A stretch of 58,126 bases of DNA from Flavobacterium salilacus subsp. salilacus (GCF_004634195.1 NZ_SKBP01000013.1:1-58126); one strand, 5' to 3'. Counted from the first letter of the stretch, positions 34,178 to 44,155 are shown. Notes: generated from the letters alone by a model not told the origin. A program made the numbers and translations.

Positions 34178-34867
34178 ATGAAATATACCTTTTTTATTAT
34201 AACTGCTCTTTTGAGTTTTACCATCATATCATGTGAGGATGATGAAAAACAAAGAATTGCCGAAACACGTAAAGCCGAACAACGGAATGACTCTATACTA
34301 AAAGTAGTAAGCAGTAACTGGAAGTTTGATGTACCACCACCCACACAAAAAGTAAAGGAGCGCATTAAAGACTGGAACGAATGGGAGCGTTTTATGCACG
34401 AGCTTTCGCAAAAACCAACAGGAACTTTAACGGCTTACAGACAAAAGGCGGAAAATCTTATTAATAAGGTTACAGAGGTACAAACAACCATTCCGCCGCT
34501 TTTTAATAAACCTCAGGTGCGCGGTCGTCTTGCGGTACTCGACACTAAGGTCAAATCATTATATACCTATATAACCCTCGATATAGTGCAATGCGATAAA
34601 GTATTACCATTAATTGATGAGATAACCGAAGAAACCATTGCACTGCAAAAGCAGTTTGACGAAATAGTACGCATTAGCGAAATACCAAAAGAAATGGGTG
34701 AAGAGGAAATGCTTCGTGCCCGTGATACTGCACGAATGGCAAATCCGGAAAATATTCCGCAACCATCAATAACACCCCCGGTAAAAGATGCCCCGCCCGC
34801 CAGTACCGATGTGCCTAACAGGCAGAGGCAACCAATTAAAACCAACAAACTGAAACCTGCAAATTGA
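34178..34867 (+). CDS. Lipoprotein of unknown function coupled to mfd
   Basis: From the ATG at 34178 the 229-residue product has a lipoprotein signal (MKYTFFIITALLSFTIISCE, lipidated Cys at 19). The frame is open six codons further upstream, but those residues would precede the signal peptide. Residues about 45-180 are helical and charged, with WNEWERFMHELSQKPTG and a heptad-like stretch in the middle; the tail is Pro-rich and disordered (PPVKDAPPASTDVPNRQRQP). I recognise no domain family. Its stop codon overlaps the TTG start of mfd (TTGA), so the two are probably translated together, an unusual pairing of an envelope protein with a DNA repair factor. Confidence 0.75.
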   Translation: MKYTFFIITALLSFTIISCEDDEKQRIAETRKAEQRNDSILKVVSSNWKFDVPPPTQKVKERIKDWNEWERFMHELSQKPTGTLTAYRQKAENLINKVTEVQTTIPPLFNKPQVRGRLAVLDTKVKSLYTYITLDIVQCDKVLPLIDEITEETIALQKQFDEIVRISEIPKEMGEEEMLRARDTARMANPENIPQPSITPPVKDAPPASTDVPNRQRQPIKTNKLKPAN

Positions 34868-37800
34868 AACCCGAAGTAACAACGATATACCAAGAGTCGG
34901 CTAAAGTAAAACAAATTGCTGCTGCGCTTCAAAAGCGCGAAAACAAGTTGCATATTAAGGGGCTTATAGGCTCGTCATTATCATTTATTATCAACCCTCT
35001 TTTTCAGGAAGCGGAACTTCCGTTCCTGCTTGTTTTTAAAGATAAAGAAGAAGCTGCTTACTACCTTAACGACCTCGAAAAACTGATAGGTGAGCAGGAT
35101 GTACTGTTTTATCCCGGTTCCTATCGCCGTCCCTATCAAATAGAAGAAACCGATAATGCCAACGTGTTATTGCGTGCCGAAGTACTTAACCGTATCAACT
35201 CGCGCAAAAAGCCCGCCATTATAGTATCGTACACCGAAGCGCTTTTTGAAAAAGTAGTAACCCGAAAGGAACTTGACAAGAACACCCTGAAAGTAGCGGT
35301 AGGCGACCGGGTGAGTATCGATTTTATTAACGAAGTGTTGTTTGAATACGAATTTCGCCGTGTCGATTTTGTTACCGAACCCGGAGAGTTTTCCGTGCGA
35401 GGCGGTATTGTGGATGTATTCTCCTTTAGTAACGATAACCCTTATCGTATCGAGTTTTTTGGTAACGAGGTAGATAGTATCCGTACGTTTGATGTAGAAA
35501 CCCAGTTGTCGCTGGAAAAGAATAAAAAAATAACCGTTATCCCGAATGTAGAGAACAAATTTTTGCAGGAAAACAGGCAGAGTTTTTTAGAGTACATTAA
35601 TGAAAGAACCGTTCTTTTTATTCAAAATACCGAAGTTATGCTGGAGCAGCTCGACCTTTTGTATGGCAAGGCTGTAGAGGCTTTTGGAAAGCTCTCTGAA
35701 GATATAAAACACGCAGCTCCGGAAGAGTTATTTCTTAATCAGGCATCGTTCCTGAAAAAAGCATCAGACTTTACCATAGTAGAGCTTGCCACAAAGCCGC
35801 TTTTTAAAACCGATACTACTTTCGAGTTTCATATACAGCCACAGCCTTCATTCAACAAGCAATTCGATTTGCTGCTCAACAACCTGAACGATAACCATGC
35901 TAACGGTTATAAGAACTATATATTTTGCTCGAACGAAGCACAGGCAGCCCGTTTTCATGATATTTTTGAAAGCATTGACGAAGAAAATCATGAAGACATC
36001 CGTAAGCAGTATAAAACTATTGTTTTCCCTATTTATGAAGGTTTTATAGATGAGGAAAATCAAATAGCCTGTTATACCGACCACCAAATTTTTGAACGCT
36101 ACCACCGCTTTAACATCAAGAACGGTTACTCTAAAAAGCAGACCATTACACTAAAGGAGCTCAACTCATTATCAGTAGGCGATTATGTTACGCATATTGA
36201 TCATGGTATTGGTAAATTCGGCGGATTACAAAAAATAGAAGTAGAAGGTAAAAAACAGGAAGCCATAAAACTGGTATATGCCGATAATGATATTGTATAT
36301 GTAAGCATACATTCGCTGCACAAAATATCAAAATATAACGGTAAAGACGGTACGCCACCCAAGATATACAAACTGGGCAGCAGTGCATGGAAAACCTTAA
36401 AGCAAAAAACAAAGGCAAGGGTTAAAAACATAGCCTTTAACCTCATTCAGCTTTATGCTAAGCGCAGGCTCGAAAAAGGATATAAATATGCGCCGGACAG
36501 CTACATGCAGGCAGAGCTGGAATCATCTTTTATATATGAAGATACGCCCGACCAGGTTACGGCAACCCGCGATGTAAAAGCCGATATGGAAAGCGAACGC
36601 CCTATGGACAGGCTGGTATGTGGCGATGTGGGCTTTGGTAAAACCGAAGTTGCCATTCGTGCAGCCTTTAAGGCGGTAGATAACGGCAAGCAGGTAGCCA
36701 TACTTGTGCCAACTACCATACTGGCATTTCAGCATTATAAAACGTTTAGCGAACGGCTTAAAGATATGCCGGTAACGATTAATTACCTTAACCGTTTCCG
36801 TACGGCAAAGCAAAAAGCAGAAACCCTGAAAGACCTTGCCGAAGGTAAACTTGACATTATTATTGGTACACACCAACTTACCAGTAAAAATGTAGTATTT
36901 AAAAATTTAGGACTGCTGATAGTTGATGAAGAACAAAAATTTGGCGTAAACGTAAAAGACAAACTGAAAACTATAGCAGCAAATGTAGATACGCTTACGC
37001 TTACCGCCACGCCCATACCCAGAACATTACAGTTTTCGCTTATGGCAGCACGCGACCTATCGGTAATAACCACGCCACCGCCCAACCGTTACCCGATAGA
37101 GAGCCACGTAGTGGGCTTTAACGAAGAAATTATTCGCGATGCCATATCGTATGAGATACAGCGTGGCGGGCAGGTGTTTTTTGTAAATAACCGAATTGAA
37201 AACATCAAGGAAGTTGCCGGGATGATACAACGCTTGGTGCCCGGTGCAAAGGTGGGAGTAGGGCACGGGCAAATGGATGGCAAGAAGCTGGAAGAACTGA
37301 TGCTTGCCTTTATGGATGGCGAGTTTGATGTACTGGTAGCCACCACCATTATAGAGAGCGGGCTGGATGTGCCCAATGCCAATACTATTTTTATAAATAA
37401 TGCCAATAACTTCGGGCTAAGTGACCTGCACCAAATGCGCGGTCGTGTGGGCAGGAGCAACAAAAAAGCCTTTTGTTATTTTATAGCACCGCCCTATAGT
37501 GCCATGACTGAAGATGCCCGCAAACGCATACAGGCACTGGAGCAGTTTAGCGAATTGGGCAGTGGTTTTAATATTGCTATGAAAGACCTTGAGATACGCG
37601 GAGCAGGCGATTTATTGGGTGGTGAGCAAAGCGGTTTTATTAACGAGATAGGTTTTGAAACCTATCAAAAGATAATGAATGAAGCTATTGAAGAGCTGAA
37701 AGAAAATGAGTTTAAAGACTTATATGAAGAAGATACTGAAAAAGCTGTACAAAAGGAATATGTAAAAGAGATACAAATAGATACGGATTTTGAGTTGTTG

Positions 37801-38229
37801 TTCCCGGATGAATATATAAACAACATTACCGAAAGGCTTAACCTGTATAACGAGCTTAGCACGATAAAAACAGAGGAAGACTTACTAAAGTTTGAACAAA
37901 AACTGATTGACCGTTTTGGGGCTTTGCCAAAGCCCGCACTGGCATTACTTACCAGTATGCGCATTAAGTGGCTTGCCACCAAAATGGGTATTGAAAAACT
38001 GTTGCTGAAACAGGGTAAAATGATAGGCTATTTTGTAAGCGACCAGCAGAGCGAGTATTACCAGAGCGGTGCTTTTCACAAGGTATTACAGTTTGTACAA
38101 AAGAACCCTACGCTTACCCGTATGAAGGAAAAGCAAACTAAAAATGGACTTAGGCTGTTACTTACTTTTGATAATGTAAAAACACTACCTAAAGCATTAC
38201 ATTTATTGGAAATGGTTTTTGAAGAATAA
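34864..38229 (+). CDS. mfd: Transcription-repair coupling factor Mfd
   Basis: The 1121-residue protein starts at a TTG that overlaps the upstream lipoprotein stop by 4 bp; no ATG lies near the expected N-terminus. A UvrB-like N-terminal region (about 20-330) has VLFYPGSYRRPYQ. The RNA polymerase interaction domain at about 435-500 has VGDYVTHIDHGIGKFGGLQK. The RecG-like translocase has Walker A GDVGFGKTEVA (about 588), DEEQ box LIVDEEQKFGV (about 685), TLTATPIPRTLQFS, and GLDVPNANTIFINNANNFGL with QMRGRVGRS. The C-terminal TRCF domain (about 990-1095) ends the protein. It removes RNA polymerase stalled at DNA lesions and recruits UvrA to the template strand. A hairpin terminator follows 7 bp after the stop. 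Confidence 0.97.
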   Translation: MKPEVTTIYQESAKVKQIAAALQKRENKLHIKGLIGSSLSFIINPLFQEAELPFLLVFKDKEEAAYYLNDLEKLIGEQDVLFYPGSYRRPYQIEETDNANVLLRAEVLNRINSRKKPAIIVSYTEALFEKVVTRKELDKNTLKVAVGDRVSIDFINEVLFEYEFRRVDFVTEPGEFSVRGGIVDVFSFSNDNPYRIEFFGNEVDSIRTFDVETQLSLEKNKKITVIPNVENKFLQENRQSFLEYINERTVLFIQNTEVMLEQLDLLYGKAVEAFGKLSEDIKHAAPEELFLNQASFLKKASDFTIVELATKPLFKTDTTFEFHIQPQPSFNKQFDLLLNNLNDNHANGYKNYIFCSNEAQAARFHDIFESIDEENHEDIRKQYKTIVFPIYEGFIDEENQIACYTDHQIFERYHRFNIKNGYSKKQTITLKELNSLSVGDYVTHIDHGIGKFGGLQKIEVEGKKQEAIKLVYADNDIVYVSIHSLHKISKYNGKDGTPPKIYKLGSSAWKTLKQKTKARVKNIAFNLIQLYAKRRLEKGYKYAPDSYMQAELESSFIYEDTPDQVTATRDVKADMESERPMDRLVCGDVGFGKTEVAIRAAFKAVDNGKQVAILVPTTILAFQHYKTFSERLKDMPVTINYLNRFRTAKQKAETLKDLAEGKLDIIIGTHQLTSKNVVFKNLGLLIVDEEQKFGVNVKDKLKTIAANVDTLTLTATPIPRTLQFSLMAARDLSVITTPPPNRYPIESHVVGFNEEIIRDAISYEIQRGGQVFFVNNRIENIKEVAGMIQRLVPGAKVGVGHGQMDGKKLEELMLAFMDGEFDVLVATTIIESGLDVPNANTIFINNANNFGLSDLHQMRGRVGRSNKKAFCYFIAPPYSAMTEDARKRIQALEQFSELGSGFNIAMKDLEIRGAGDLLGGEQSGFINEIGFETYQKIMNEAIEELKENEFKDLYEEDTEKAVQKEYVKEIQIDTDFELLFPDEYINNITERLNLYNELSTIKTEEDLLKFEQKLIDRFGALPKPALALLTSMRIKWLATKMGIEKLLLKQGKMIGYFVSDQQSEYYQSGAFHKVLQFVQKNPTLTRMKEKQTKNGLRLLLTFDNVKTLPKALHLLEMVFEE

Positions 38230-38236
38230 ATAAAAG

Positions 38237-38261
38237 CGCACTGAAAAATCAGTGCGTTTTT
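38237..38261 (+). terminator. Intrinsic terminator after mfd
   Basis: An 8-bp stem, CGCACTGA (38237-38244) / TCAGTGCG (38249-38256), with a 4-nt A loop is followed by five T residues, 7 bp past the mfd stop. Confidence 0.9.
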
Positions 38262-38280
38262 AGTATGTATAAACTTTATA

Positions 38281-38940
38281 TTATAAGTTTTTAAGGTCTT
38301 TTATAACTTTAAAGGCAACATCTACTTCTTCTTCGCTTACCAGTATGGTAAACTCATAGGATGTGGATATTACCTCGCTGATGATGATGCCTTCCCATGC
38401 CAGCCTTTGAAATATGTAATAATATACTCCGGGAGTAGATATATTGTCTTTAGGCAGTTTTACGGTAATAGACGCCAGATTATCCGTGCGTTCTACCATT
38501 TTTTCATCAGCAAATAACTTATCTACAATATCATTAACAGAGGAGCTTACTACAATACTGGTTTCATTTACACCGCGTGATGAGGTATAAAACACTTCCG
38601 GATTGGAGGTAATTTGATTTATCAGTTCAACATGCTTATTCAGCATAGTGTCGGATACTGCAAAAGTGTAATCCGTTAGCGAAGAGCGTACCGTAATTTC
38701 GCCGATAGATTTTAATACTTTAACTATTTTATGATTAAGACGGAAGTCAAGATCTTCTGATAACCTTTTAAGCGACATAACTACCGCACCTTGTTTTACA
38801 TCTTTACCCAGCTCCAGTTCCAGCTCGGGCATCATGTTTCGCGCAAGCGATGTAAGGTTAATAATGCCCTGCGACAACGCACTTAGCAAAAAGGGCTTGG
38901 TTTTTATGTAGTGTTCTACCACAGAAGATATTGTTTTCAT
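38281..38940 (-). CDS. Conserved protein with C-terminal ACT-like domains
   Basis: This 219-residue cytoplasmic protein starts MKTISSVVEHYIKTKPFLLS and has a helical N-terminal part (1-75) rich in Leu and Glu, then two beta-alpha-beta segments at about 80-140 (EITVRSSLTDYTFAVSDTML, SSRGVNETSIVVSS) and 145-219 (ASITVKLPKDNISTPGVYYY, then FQRLAWEGIIISEVISTSYE), both like the ACT regulatory domains of aspartokinase. There is no kinase domain, and the name aspartate kinase sometimes given to relatives is not supported by the sequence. The family appears restricted to Bacteroidota. A regulatory amino-acid sensor is a guess. A TAnnTTTG box lies 39 bp upstream. Confidence 0.8.
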   Translation of the reverse strand: MKTISSVVEHYIKTKPFLLSALSQGIINLTSLARNMMPELELELGKDVKQGAVVMSLKRLSEDLDFRLNHKIVKVLKSIGEITVRSSLTDYTFAVSDTMLNKHVELINQITSNPEVFYTSSRGVNETSIVVSSSVNDIVDKLFADEKMVERTDNLASITVKLPKDNISTPGVYYYIFQRLAWEGIIISEVISTSYEFTILVSEEEVDVAFKVIKDLKNL

Positions 38941-38978
38941 AGACTAAAGGTTGTTGTTGTAGTTGTTGTTCGGCAAAA

Positions 38979-38986
38979 CAAATATA
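38979..38986 (-). promoter_or_regulatory. Candidate -7 promoter box for the ACT-like gene
   Basis: The minus strand reads TATATTTG (TAnnTTTG), with a near -33 element TTTA 18 bp upstream. The predicted leader is about 32 nt to the ATG at 38940. Confidence 0.5.
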
Positions 38987-39229
38987 CAAACTAAAACATT
39001 CTGTTAAATATTTAACAAACTAAAAATGATAAAAATAATTTTGTTTTTAATTTAATGTTGTAATCGAAATATTAAGAATGCTTACTTTTTAAACTCAAAT
39101 ATGGAGCTTTTTTTGTTATTAATAGTGTTTTGGGTGTTAAACAATAATTTTAATATAGCCCTTAAAAACAATATTAATGTTGAAGTTCACTATTTAGTCA
39201 TATAGTGCATAGTAAACTTTTTTCTTTTA

Positions 39230-39589
39230 CTAAAAATGAAAAAAAGCATTTTCAAGATGTTCCGTTTCAAACGTATCTTTATTTTTATGTATGGCAATAA
39301 TATCAAAACGCACCTCGACATCAAGGTCGTTTTGGGTTACATATTCATTCACCGCCTTTACCAGCAGTTGTATCTTTTTGGGCTTTACAAAATCTTGCGG
39401 TAATCCAAAATCGAGCGTTGATCGTGTTTTTACTTCTATAACCGCAAGGATGTCGTTTTTACGTGCAAGAATATCAATTTCTGCTTTTTGGAAAACCCAG
39501 TTGGTTTCCAATATATCATAGCCGTTTTTTTGCAGATATTCGGCTGCCATTTCCTCGCCCAGTTTTCCCAGCTCATTATGTTCAGCCAT
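39230..39589 (-). CDS. YraN-family (UPF0102) endonuclease-like protein
   Basis: This 119-residue protein has the UPF0102 pattern: an N-terminal helix NELGKLGEEMAAEYLQKNGY, the PD-(D/E)XK-like core EIDILARKNDILAVIEVKTR with the E-x-K pair, and the closing strand VRFDIIAIHKN. Relatives have a Holliday-junction-resolvase fold and unknown cellular role. The length is normal for the family. Its start codon overlaps the stop codon of the LD-carboxypeptidase gene by one base, so the two are cotranscribed. Confidence 0.93.
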   Translation of the reverse strand: MAEHNELGKLGEEMAAEYLQKNGYDILETNWVFQKAEIDILARKNDILAVIEVKTRSTLDFGLPQDFVKPKKIQLLVKAVNEYVTQNDLDVEVRFDIIAIHKNKDTFETEHLENAFFHF

Positions 39590-40563
39590 TAGTCAAAGGT
39601 TACTTTTGTGCCGTTGGCATTTACCTCCAGCGTAATTTCCTGCCCCAGCACTAAGGCGCGGTTATCTTTTAGATGTCCGGCAGGAAAATTAAAGCAAATG
39701 GGTATATTGTAGTCTTTAGTAATATCCTGAATAATTTCCAGTGCATCATGCCCCCAGGGGATGTCGTTATCGTTCATACTGGTCATACCGCCTATTATAA
39801 TCCCTTTTACGTTTTCAAAATAACCATTGCGTTTCAGGTTCATCATCATACGGTCTATATGGTACAGGTATTCGTCAAGGTCTTCTATAAAAAGTATTTT
39901 GCCTTTATAATCTACTTCCGAGCGCGACCCAATAATACTATACAGTACAGAAAGATTACCGCCAATGAGCTCGCCATGTGTTTTACCCATTTTGTTAAAA
40001 GGATGTGACTCTATGCTGTAGCTTATTTTTTCGCCAAACAGCGCTTTGCGGAAACTCTCAATAGCTTCGGGTGTCGCATGCGACACACTTACGCACATAA
40101 TAGCGTGCAGCGTGGCAATATTCATGTTATTAATATGGCTGTGCAGCACGGTAGCATCGCTAAAGCCTATAAACCACTTCGGGTTTTTCTTAAAGTTTGT
40201 AAAATCTATCCTGTCTATCATCCGTACCGTACCGTAGCCGCCTTTGGCGCACCATATTGCTTTTACACTTGGGTCGTCTATCATGTTCTGTAAGTCAGTA
40301 GCACGCTGCCAGTCCGCTCCCGCCAGTTGGTTGTTGTTATCCAGCCCTATAGTTTTACCTGTAACTACATGAAGACCCCAGCTTTCCAACAGTTTTATGG
40401 CGGGTTGCAGGGGCGCAAGGTCTATTTTTCGGGCAGTGGCAAGTATTGCCACAGTATCTCCTTTTTGCAGGTAGGGTGGTGTTCTCATGGTGTTTTGTGC
40501 GTGTAGCAGGTTTGAAAAAAATATAATAAACAGTAATATCAATAATCGTTCAGTCCGTAGCAT
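39589..40563 (-). CDS. LD-carboxypeptidase (peptidase family S66), exported
   Basis: From the ATG at 40563 the 324-residue protein begins with a signal peptide (MLRTERLLILLFIIFFSNLL, cleavage near HAQ). The frame is open to 40665, but a TAAGTTTG promoter box at 40584-40591 lies in that extension. S66 catalytic residues are all visible: the Ser in WFIGFSDATVLH, the Glu in LFIEDLDEYLYHIDRM and the His in FPAGHLKDNRALVLGQ. The family removes the terminal D-Ala from murein tetrapeptides during cell wall recycling. An export signal is a difference from the cytoplasmic E. coli LdcA. The gene overlaps yraN-like by one base. Confidence 0.93.
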   Translation of the reverse strand: MLRTERLLILLFIIFFSNLLHAQNTMRTPPYLQKGDTVAILATARKIDLAPLQPAIKLLESWGLHVVTGKTIGLDNNNQLAGADWQRATDLQNMIDDPSVKAIWCAKGGYGTVRMIDRIDFTNFKKNPKWFIGFSDATVLHSHINNMNIATLHAIMCVSVSHATPEAIESFRKALFGEKISYSIESHPFNKMGKTHGELIGGNLSVLYSIIGSRSEVDYKGKILFIEDLDEYLYHIDRMMMNLKRNGYFENVKGIIIGGMTSMNDNDIPWGHDALEIIQDITKDYNIPICFNFPAGHLKDNRALVLGQEITLEVNANGTKVTFD

Positions 40564-40583
40564 TCGTTCCTGTTTTGGTATAA

Positions 40584-40591
40584 CAAACTTA
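40584..40591 (-). promoter_or_regulatory. Candidate -7 promoter box for the LD-carboxypeptidase operon
   Basis: The minus strand reads TAAGTTTG (TAnnTTTG) 20 bp upstream of the preferred ATG at 40563, a leader of about 14 nt. Confidence 0.45.
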
Positions 40592-40722
40592 ACGAAAAAG
40601 TATAAATATTGTTTACGGTTATCCTTAATGATACTTTGTTTTATTGGTTTTGGTACTGGGTGCATATAAAAAGGCTGCTCGATAAAGCAACCTTTTTATG
40701 ATGATACTTGATTAAATAGCAT

Positions 40723-41421
40723 TTAATCAAACCTCATATAGTGTTCATCAAACTGTTTATTAAATTCAGTTTCGCTGACTTCTTTAAAAGCGATTGGTTT
40801 TTTGACTTTTTGAGTTTCGACAGTACCTATTTTAATATCAGATACAGTTAATAGATATTGGTTACTTTTTTGTACTTCCAGAATAAGCCCCGGTAACCCT
40901 GATATGCCATTAGGTCCAAAATTATAGGGCAATTCAGGGCAATACCATGCAACAATGGGCGGTCCTGTTTGTTTACCATCTACGATATGAGGTGTTGTTG
41001 CTTTAAAACACTTATAACCCTTTATAACTTTTGATGTTTTTGTGATATCCCAGTTTGTTATAATGTCGGTTTTAACAAGATAGTCTTCGGGGAGCATTTT
41101 CTTTATTAATTTATAAAGATTCATTTTCTCCTGATAGTATGAGCCATAATAGCCTATAAATGATTTTATAGCGTCATAACTTCTTGTGTCCAGTTTGGCT
41201 GTTTCATCCATTATGAAGATGGATTTATCCTTATTAAACAGTAACTCAAATTTTAAATCCTTTATATTTTCGGTAGCAGCCTGATAATATTTTTTGGTTA
41301 TTTCATTAGTAGCAAGCCCTGAGTTTTTATCAAGAGTTGCTGAATATGTAATTGTACCGGTCTGCCCATAAAAAAGGTTACCGAATAATATTAAAAATGC
41401 TATAATATAGATGGATCTCAT
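40723..41421 (-). CDS. GLPGLI-family exported protein
   Basis: From the ATG at 41421 (a TTG three codons earlier is less likely) the 232-residue protein has a signal peptide (MRSIYIIAFLILFGNLFYGQ). The family-naming motif GISGLPGLILEVQ is at about 180, and the other family features are present: the early strand TGTITYSATLDKNSG, the region GYKCFKATTPHI and CPELPYNFGPNGI before the motif. GLPGLI proteins are exported, Bacteroidota-specific and of unknown function. It lies 70 bp downstream of a small secreted protein gene on the same strand. Confidence 0.92.
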   Translation of the reverse strand: MRSIYIIAFLILFGNLFYGQTGTITYSATLDKNSGLATNEITKKYYQAATENIKDLKFELLFNKDKSIFIMDETAKLDTRSYDAIKSFIGYYGSYYQEKMNLYKLIKKMLPEDYLVKTDIITNWDITKTSKVIKGYKCFKATTPHIVDGKQTGPPIVAWYCPELPYNFGPNGISGLPGLILEVQKSNQYLLTVSDIKIGTVETQKVKKPIAFKEVSETEFNKQFDEHYMRFD

Positions 41422-41490
41422 ATACTTCAATTTAATTAAGAAAGGGGGGTGTAACCCTAACCCCTCTCTTTTTTTTATTTTTTAAATCGT

Positions 41491-41790
41491 TTATTTTGAT
41501 CCTCCATTAAATATTTCAACACAGGCATCATAAACAAATCTAGCGAAAAATCCAGAATCGTGAACACTATATCCGTTATTTCTCAATACTAAGTAAACAT
41601 ATGTGGCAATTTTTTTGCAATCAGCTTTATGGGTTTCATAATCTGGCGAATCAATAGGGAAACTTGGTGAGTACTCCTCTAATAAAGCTGTTTCAATCCT
41701 AGCTTCCTCTTCAGGAGGGAAACTGGATTGAGCGGATGATAAGGTAACGAAACCTAAAAACAATACGAAAGAACAAATAAAATTTTTCAT
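41491..41790 (-). CDS. Small secreted protein of unknown function
   Basis: This 99-residue protein has a clear signal peptide (MKNFICSFVLFLGFVTLSSA) followed by a mature part of about 79 residues with an acidic start (FPPEEEARIETALLEEYSPS), two cysteines (near residues 57 and 90) and an aromatic helix YVYLVLRNNGYSVHDSGFFA. I recognise no family. It precedes the GLPGLI gene by 70 bp on the same strand. A strong signal peptide and same-strand grouping support it as a real gene. Confidence 0.75.
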   Translation of the reverse strand: MKNFICSFVLFLGFVTLSSAQSSFPPEEEARIETALLEEYSPSFPIDSPDYETHKADCKKIATYVYLVLRNNGYSVHDSGFFARFVYDACVEIFNGGSK

Positions 41791-41999
41791 AATTTAGAAT
41801 TATTTAACTGGATTAATAATAATTGTAAATATATATAAAATATCGAATCAAAGCATTTTTTTAATGTTAAACAGATGTTTTTTCGTTACTAGTCACTAAA
41901 TTTTCATCTTTCTACATTGCTTATTGTTTAAAAAACATTACATATACACTTGTACACAAACTTTCTAACTTTCAACTTTACGGCTTTCTAACTATGTTG

Positions 42000-42007
42000 T
42001 ACATTTG
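42000..42007 (+). promoter_or_regulatory. Promoter of metG
   Basis: TACATTTG fits TAnnTTTG and a near-consensus TTTA lies exactly 19 bp upstream (41977-41980). The leader to the ATG at 42031 is about 18 nt. Because the box overlaps the GTG at 42007, that outer start is unlikely. Confidence 0.65.
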
Positions 42008-42030
42008 TGTTTAAATTTCAAATTTTCCCG

Positions 42031-44091
42031 ATGATACAAAATCCAAAACGATATACCGTTACGGCAGCATTGCCTTATACTAACGGTCCCATACATATAG
42101 GTCACCTTGCAGGGGTATATGTCCCTGCCGATATATATTCCCGTTTCCTGAGATTGCAGCAAAAAGATGTGGCATTCATTTGCGGAAGCGACGAACATGG
42201 TGTGGCAATATCTATGAAAGCCAAGAAAGAAGGCATTACCCCACAGGAGGTAATTGACAAATATAATAGTATCATCAAACAGTCGTTTGAAGATTTCGGA
42301 ATATCATTCGATAACTATTCCCGTACCTCCTCAAAAATACACCACGATACCGCATCGGAGTTTTTTAAAAAACTATATGATGATGGTAAATTTATAGAAG
42401 AAGTTACCGAGCAACTGTATGATGAACAAGCAGGGCAATTTCTTGCCGATAGGTTTGTGGTAGGCACCTGCCCCAAGTGCGGTAATGAAGAGGCGTATGG
42501 CGACCAGTGCGAAAAGTGCGGTTCATCACTTAATGCGACTGATTTGATTAATCCGAAATCGACTATTACCGGAACTACGCCAATAACAAAAAGCACAAAG
42601 CACTGGTTTTTACCGCTTGACCAATATGATGCTTTTTTACGCGAGTGGGTGCTGGAAGGTCATAAAAATGATTGGAAACCCAATGTATTCGGTCAGGTAA
42701 AATCGTGGCTGGATGACGGGCTGAAACCCCGTGCCGTAACCCGCGACCTTGATTGGGGTATTCCTGTACCGGTAGAGGGAGCAGAGGGTAAAGTGCTTTA
42801 TGTATGGTTTGATGCGCCTATTGGTTATATATCTTCCACTAAAGAGTGGGCAGCGCGCGAAGGGAAAGACTGGGAGCCGTACTGGAAGAGTGATGATACC
42901 AAGCTGGTACACTTTATAGGTAAAGACAATATAGTGTTCCACTGCATTATATTTCCTGCGATGCTAAAGGCAGAGGGCAGTTATATATTGCCGGATAATG
43001 TACCTGCCAATGAATTTTTGAATTTGGAAGGAAACAAACTATCTACGTCTAAAAACTGGGCGGTGTGGCTGCATGAATATTTAGAAGATTTCCCGGGTAA
43101 GCAAGATGTATTGCGTTATGCCTTGACCTCTAATGCCCCTGAAACAAAAGATAACGATTTTACCTGGAAAGATTTTCAGGCTCGTAATAATAACGAGCTG
43201 GTGGCAATATTTGGTAATTTCATTAATAGGGTAGTGGTGCTCACCAATAAGTATTATAACGGAGTAGTACCACAACCCAACGAGTACAGCGAGGTAGATG
43301 AGGCTACACTTGCCGAAATGCATGCTTATCCTGCGGTTATAGCCAGCAGTATAGAACGCTACCGCTTTAGGGAAGCCCTTACTGAGCTAATGAACCTTGC
43401 CCGTTTAGGGAATAAATATCTGGCGGACGAAGAGCCCTGGAAAGTAATTAAAGAAAACCCTGAAAGGGTACAAACGCAAATGTATGTGGCATTGCAAATT
43501 GCCGCGGCATTAGCAGTATTGAGTGAGCCATTCCTACCATTTACAGCGGGGAAGCTGAAACGCATCCTTAATCTGGACAGCGAGTTGTCTTGGAATGATG
43601 TTACGGTTAAATCAAACCTTATTGCTGCAAATCATCAAATAGGGGAAGCCGAACTGTTGTTTGCTAAAATAGAGGACGAAGAAATACAAAAACAAGTGGA
43701 TAAACTGGAAGCTACAAAAACAGCCAATGCTGCCGAGAATAAAAAGGCAGAACCGCAAAAAGAGCTTATCACTTTTGAGGATTTTGCTAAAATGGACATT
43801 CGTACCGGAACAATTCTGGAGGCAGAGAAAATGCCGAAAGCAAACAAACTGTTAGTGCTTAAAGTAGATACGGGTATTGATGTGCGCACCATTGTGAGCG
43901 GTATAGCCGAAAGCTTTAAACCCGAAGATATAGTTGGTAAGCGCGTTACCGTGTTAGTAAACCTTGCTCCGCGAGCACTGCGCGGTGTAGAAAGCCAGGG
44001 GATGATATTGATGACACAAAATACAGAAGGAAAGCTGGTTTTTGTAAATCCGGATACCGATGGTGTAGGGAACGGCGAAATGATTAGCTAA
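42031..44091 (+). CDS. metG: Methionyl-tRNA synthetase with C-terminal tRNA-binding domain
   Basis: From the ATG at 42031 the protein has 686 residues. The class I catalytic core has [14 protein letters not shown] (HIGH motif) and the KMSKS-type loop as LSTSKN. Four cysteines in [18 protein letters not shown] form the zinc knuckle. [14 protein letters not shown] and [20 protein letters not shown] are the usual methionine-site segments. An anticodon-binding helical domain follows, and an EMAPII/Trbp111-like tRNA-binding domain at about 585-686 carries [20 protein letters not shown] and [11 protein letters not shown]. It charges tRNA-Met. A near-consensus promoter and a hairpin terminator flank it, so it is probably a single-gene transcript. 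Confidence 0.97.
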   Translation: MIQNPKRYTVTAALPYTNGPIHIGHLAGVYVPADIYSRFLRLQQKDVAFICGSDEHGVAISMKAKKEGITPQEVIDKYNSIIKQSFEDFGISFDNYSRTSSKIHHDTASEFFKKLYDDGKFIEEVTEQLYDEQAGQFLADRFVVGTCPKCGNEEAYGDQCEKCGSSLNATDLINPKSTITGTTPITKSTKHWFLPLDQYDAFLREWVLEGHKNDWKPNVFGQVKSWLDDGLKPRAVTRDLDWGIPVPVEGAEGKVLYVWFDAPIGYISSTKEWAAREGKDWEPYWKSDDTKLVHFIGKDNIVFHCIIFPAMLKAEGSYILPDNVPANEFLNLEGNKLSTSKNWAVWLHEYLEDFPGKQDVLRYALTSNAPETKDNDFTWKDFQARNNNELVAIFGNFINRVVVLTNKYYNGVVPQPNEYSEVDEATLAEMHAYPAVIASSIERYRFREALTELMNLARLGNKYLADEEPWKVIKENPERVQTQMYVALQIAAALAVLSEPFLPFTAGKLKRILNLDSELSWNDVTVKSNLIAANHQIGEAELLFAKIEDEEIQKQVDKLEATKTANAAENKKAEPQKELITFEDFAKMDIRTGTILEAEKMPKANKLLVLKVDTGIDVRTIVSGIAESFKPEDIVGKRVTVLVNLAPRALRGVESQGMILMTQNTEGKLVFVNPDTDGVGNGEMIS

Positions 44092-44155
44092 TACTAATAC
44101 CTTGTTGATAAGGAGCAACGTTGTAGTTGAATTATTAGATTTGAAAATAAATTAT

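Noticed and set aside
42007..42030. GTG start eight codons upstream for metG
   Set aside because: It overlaps the -7 promoter box; the ATG at 42031 gives the normal N-terminus.
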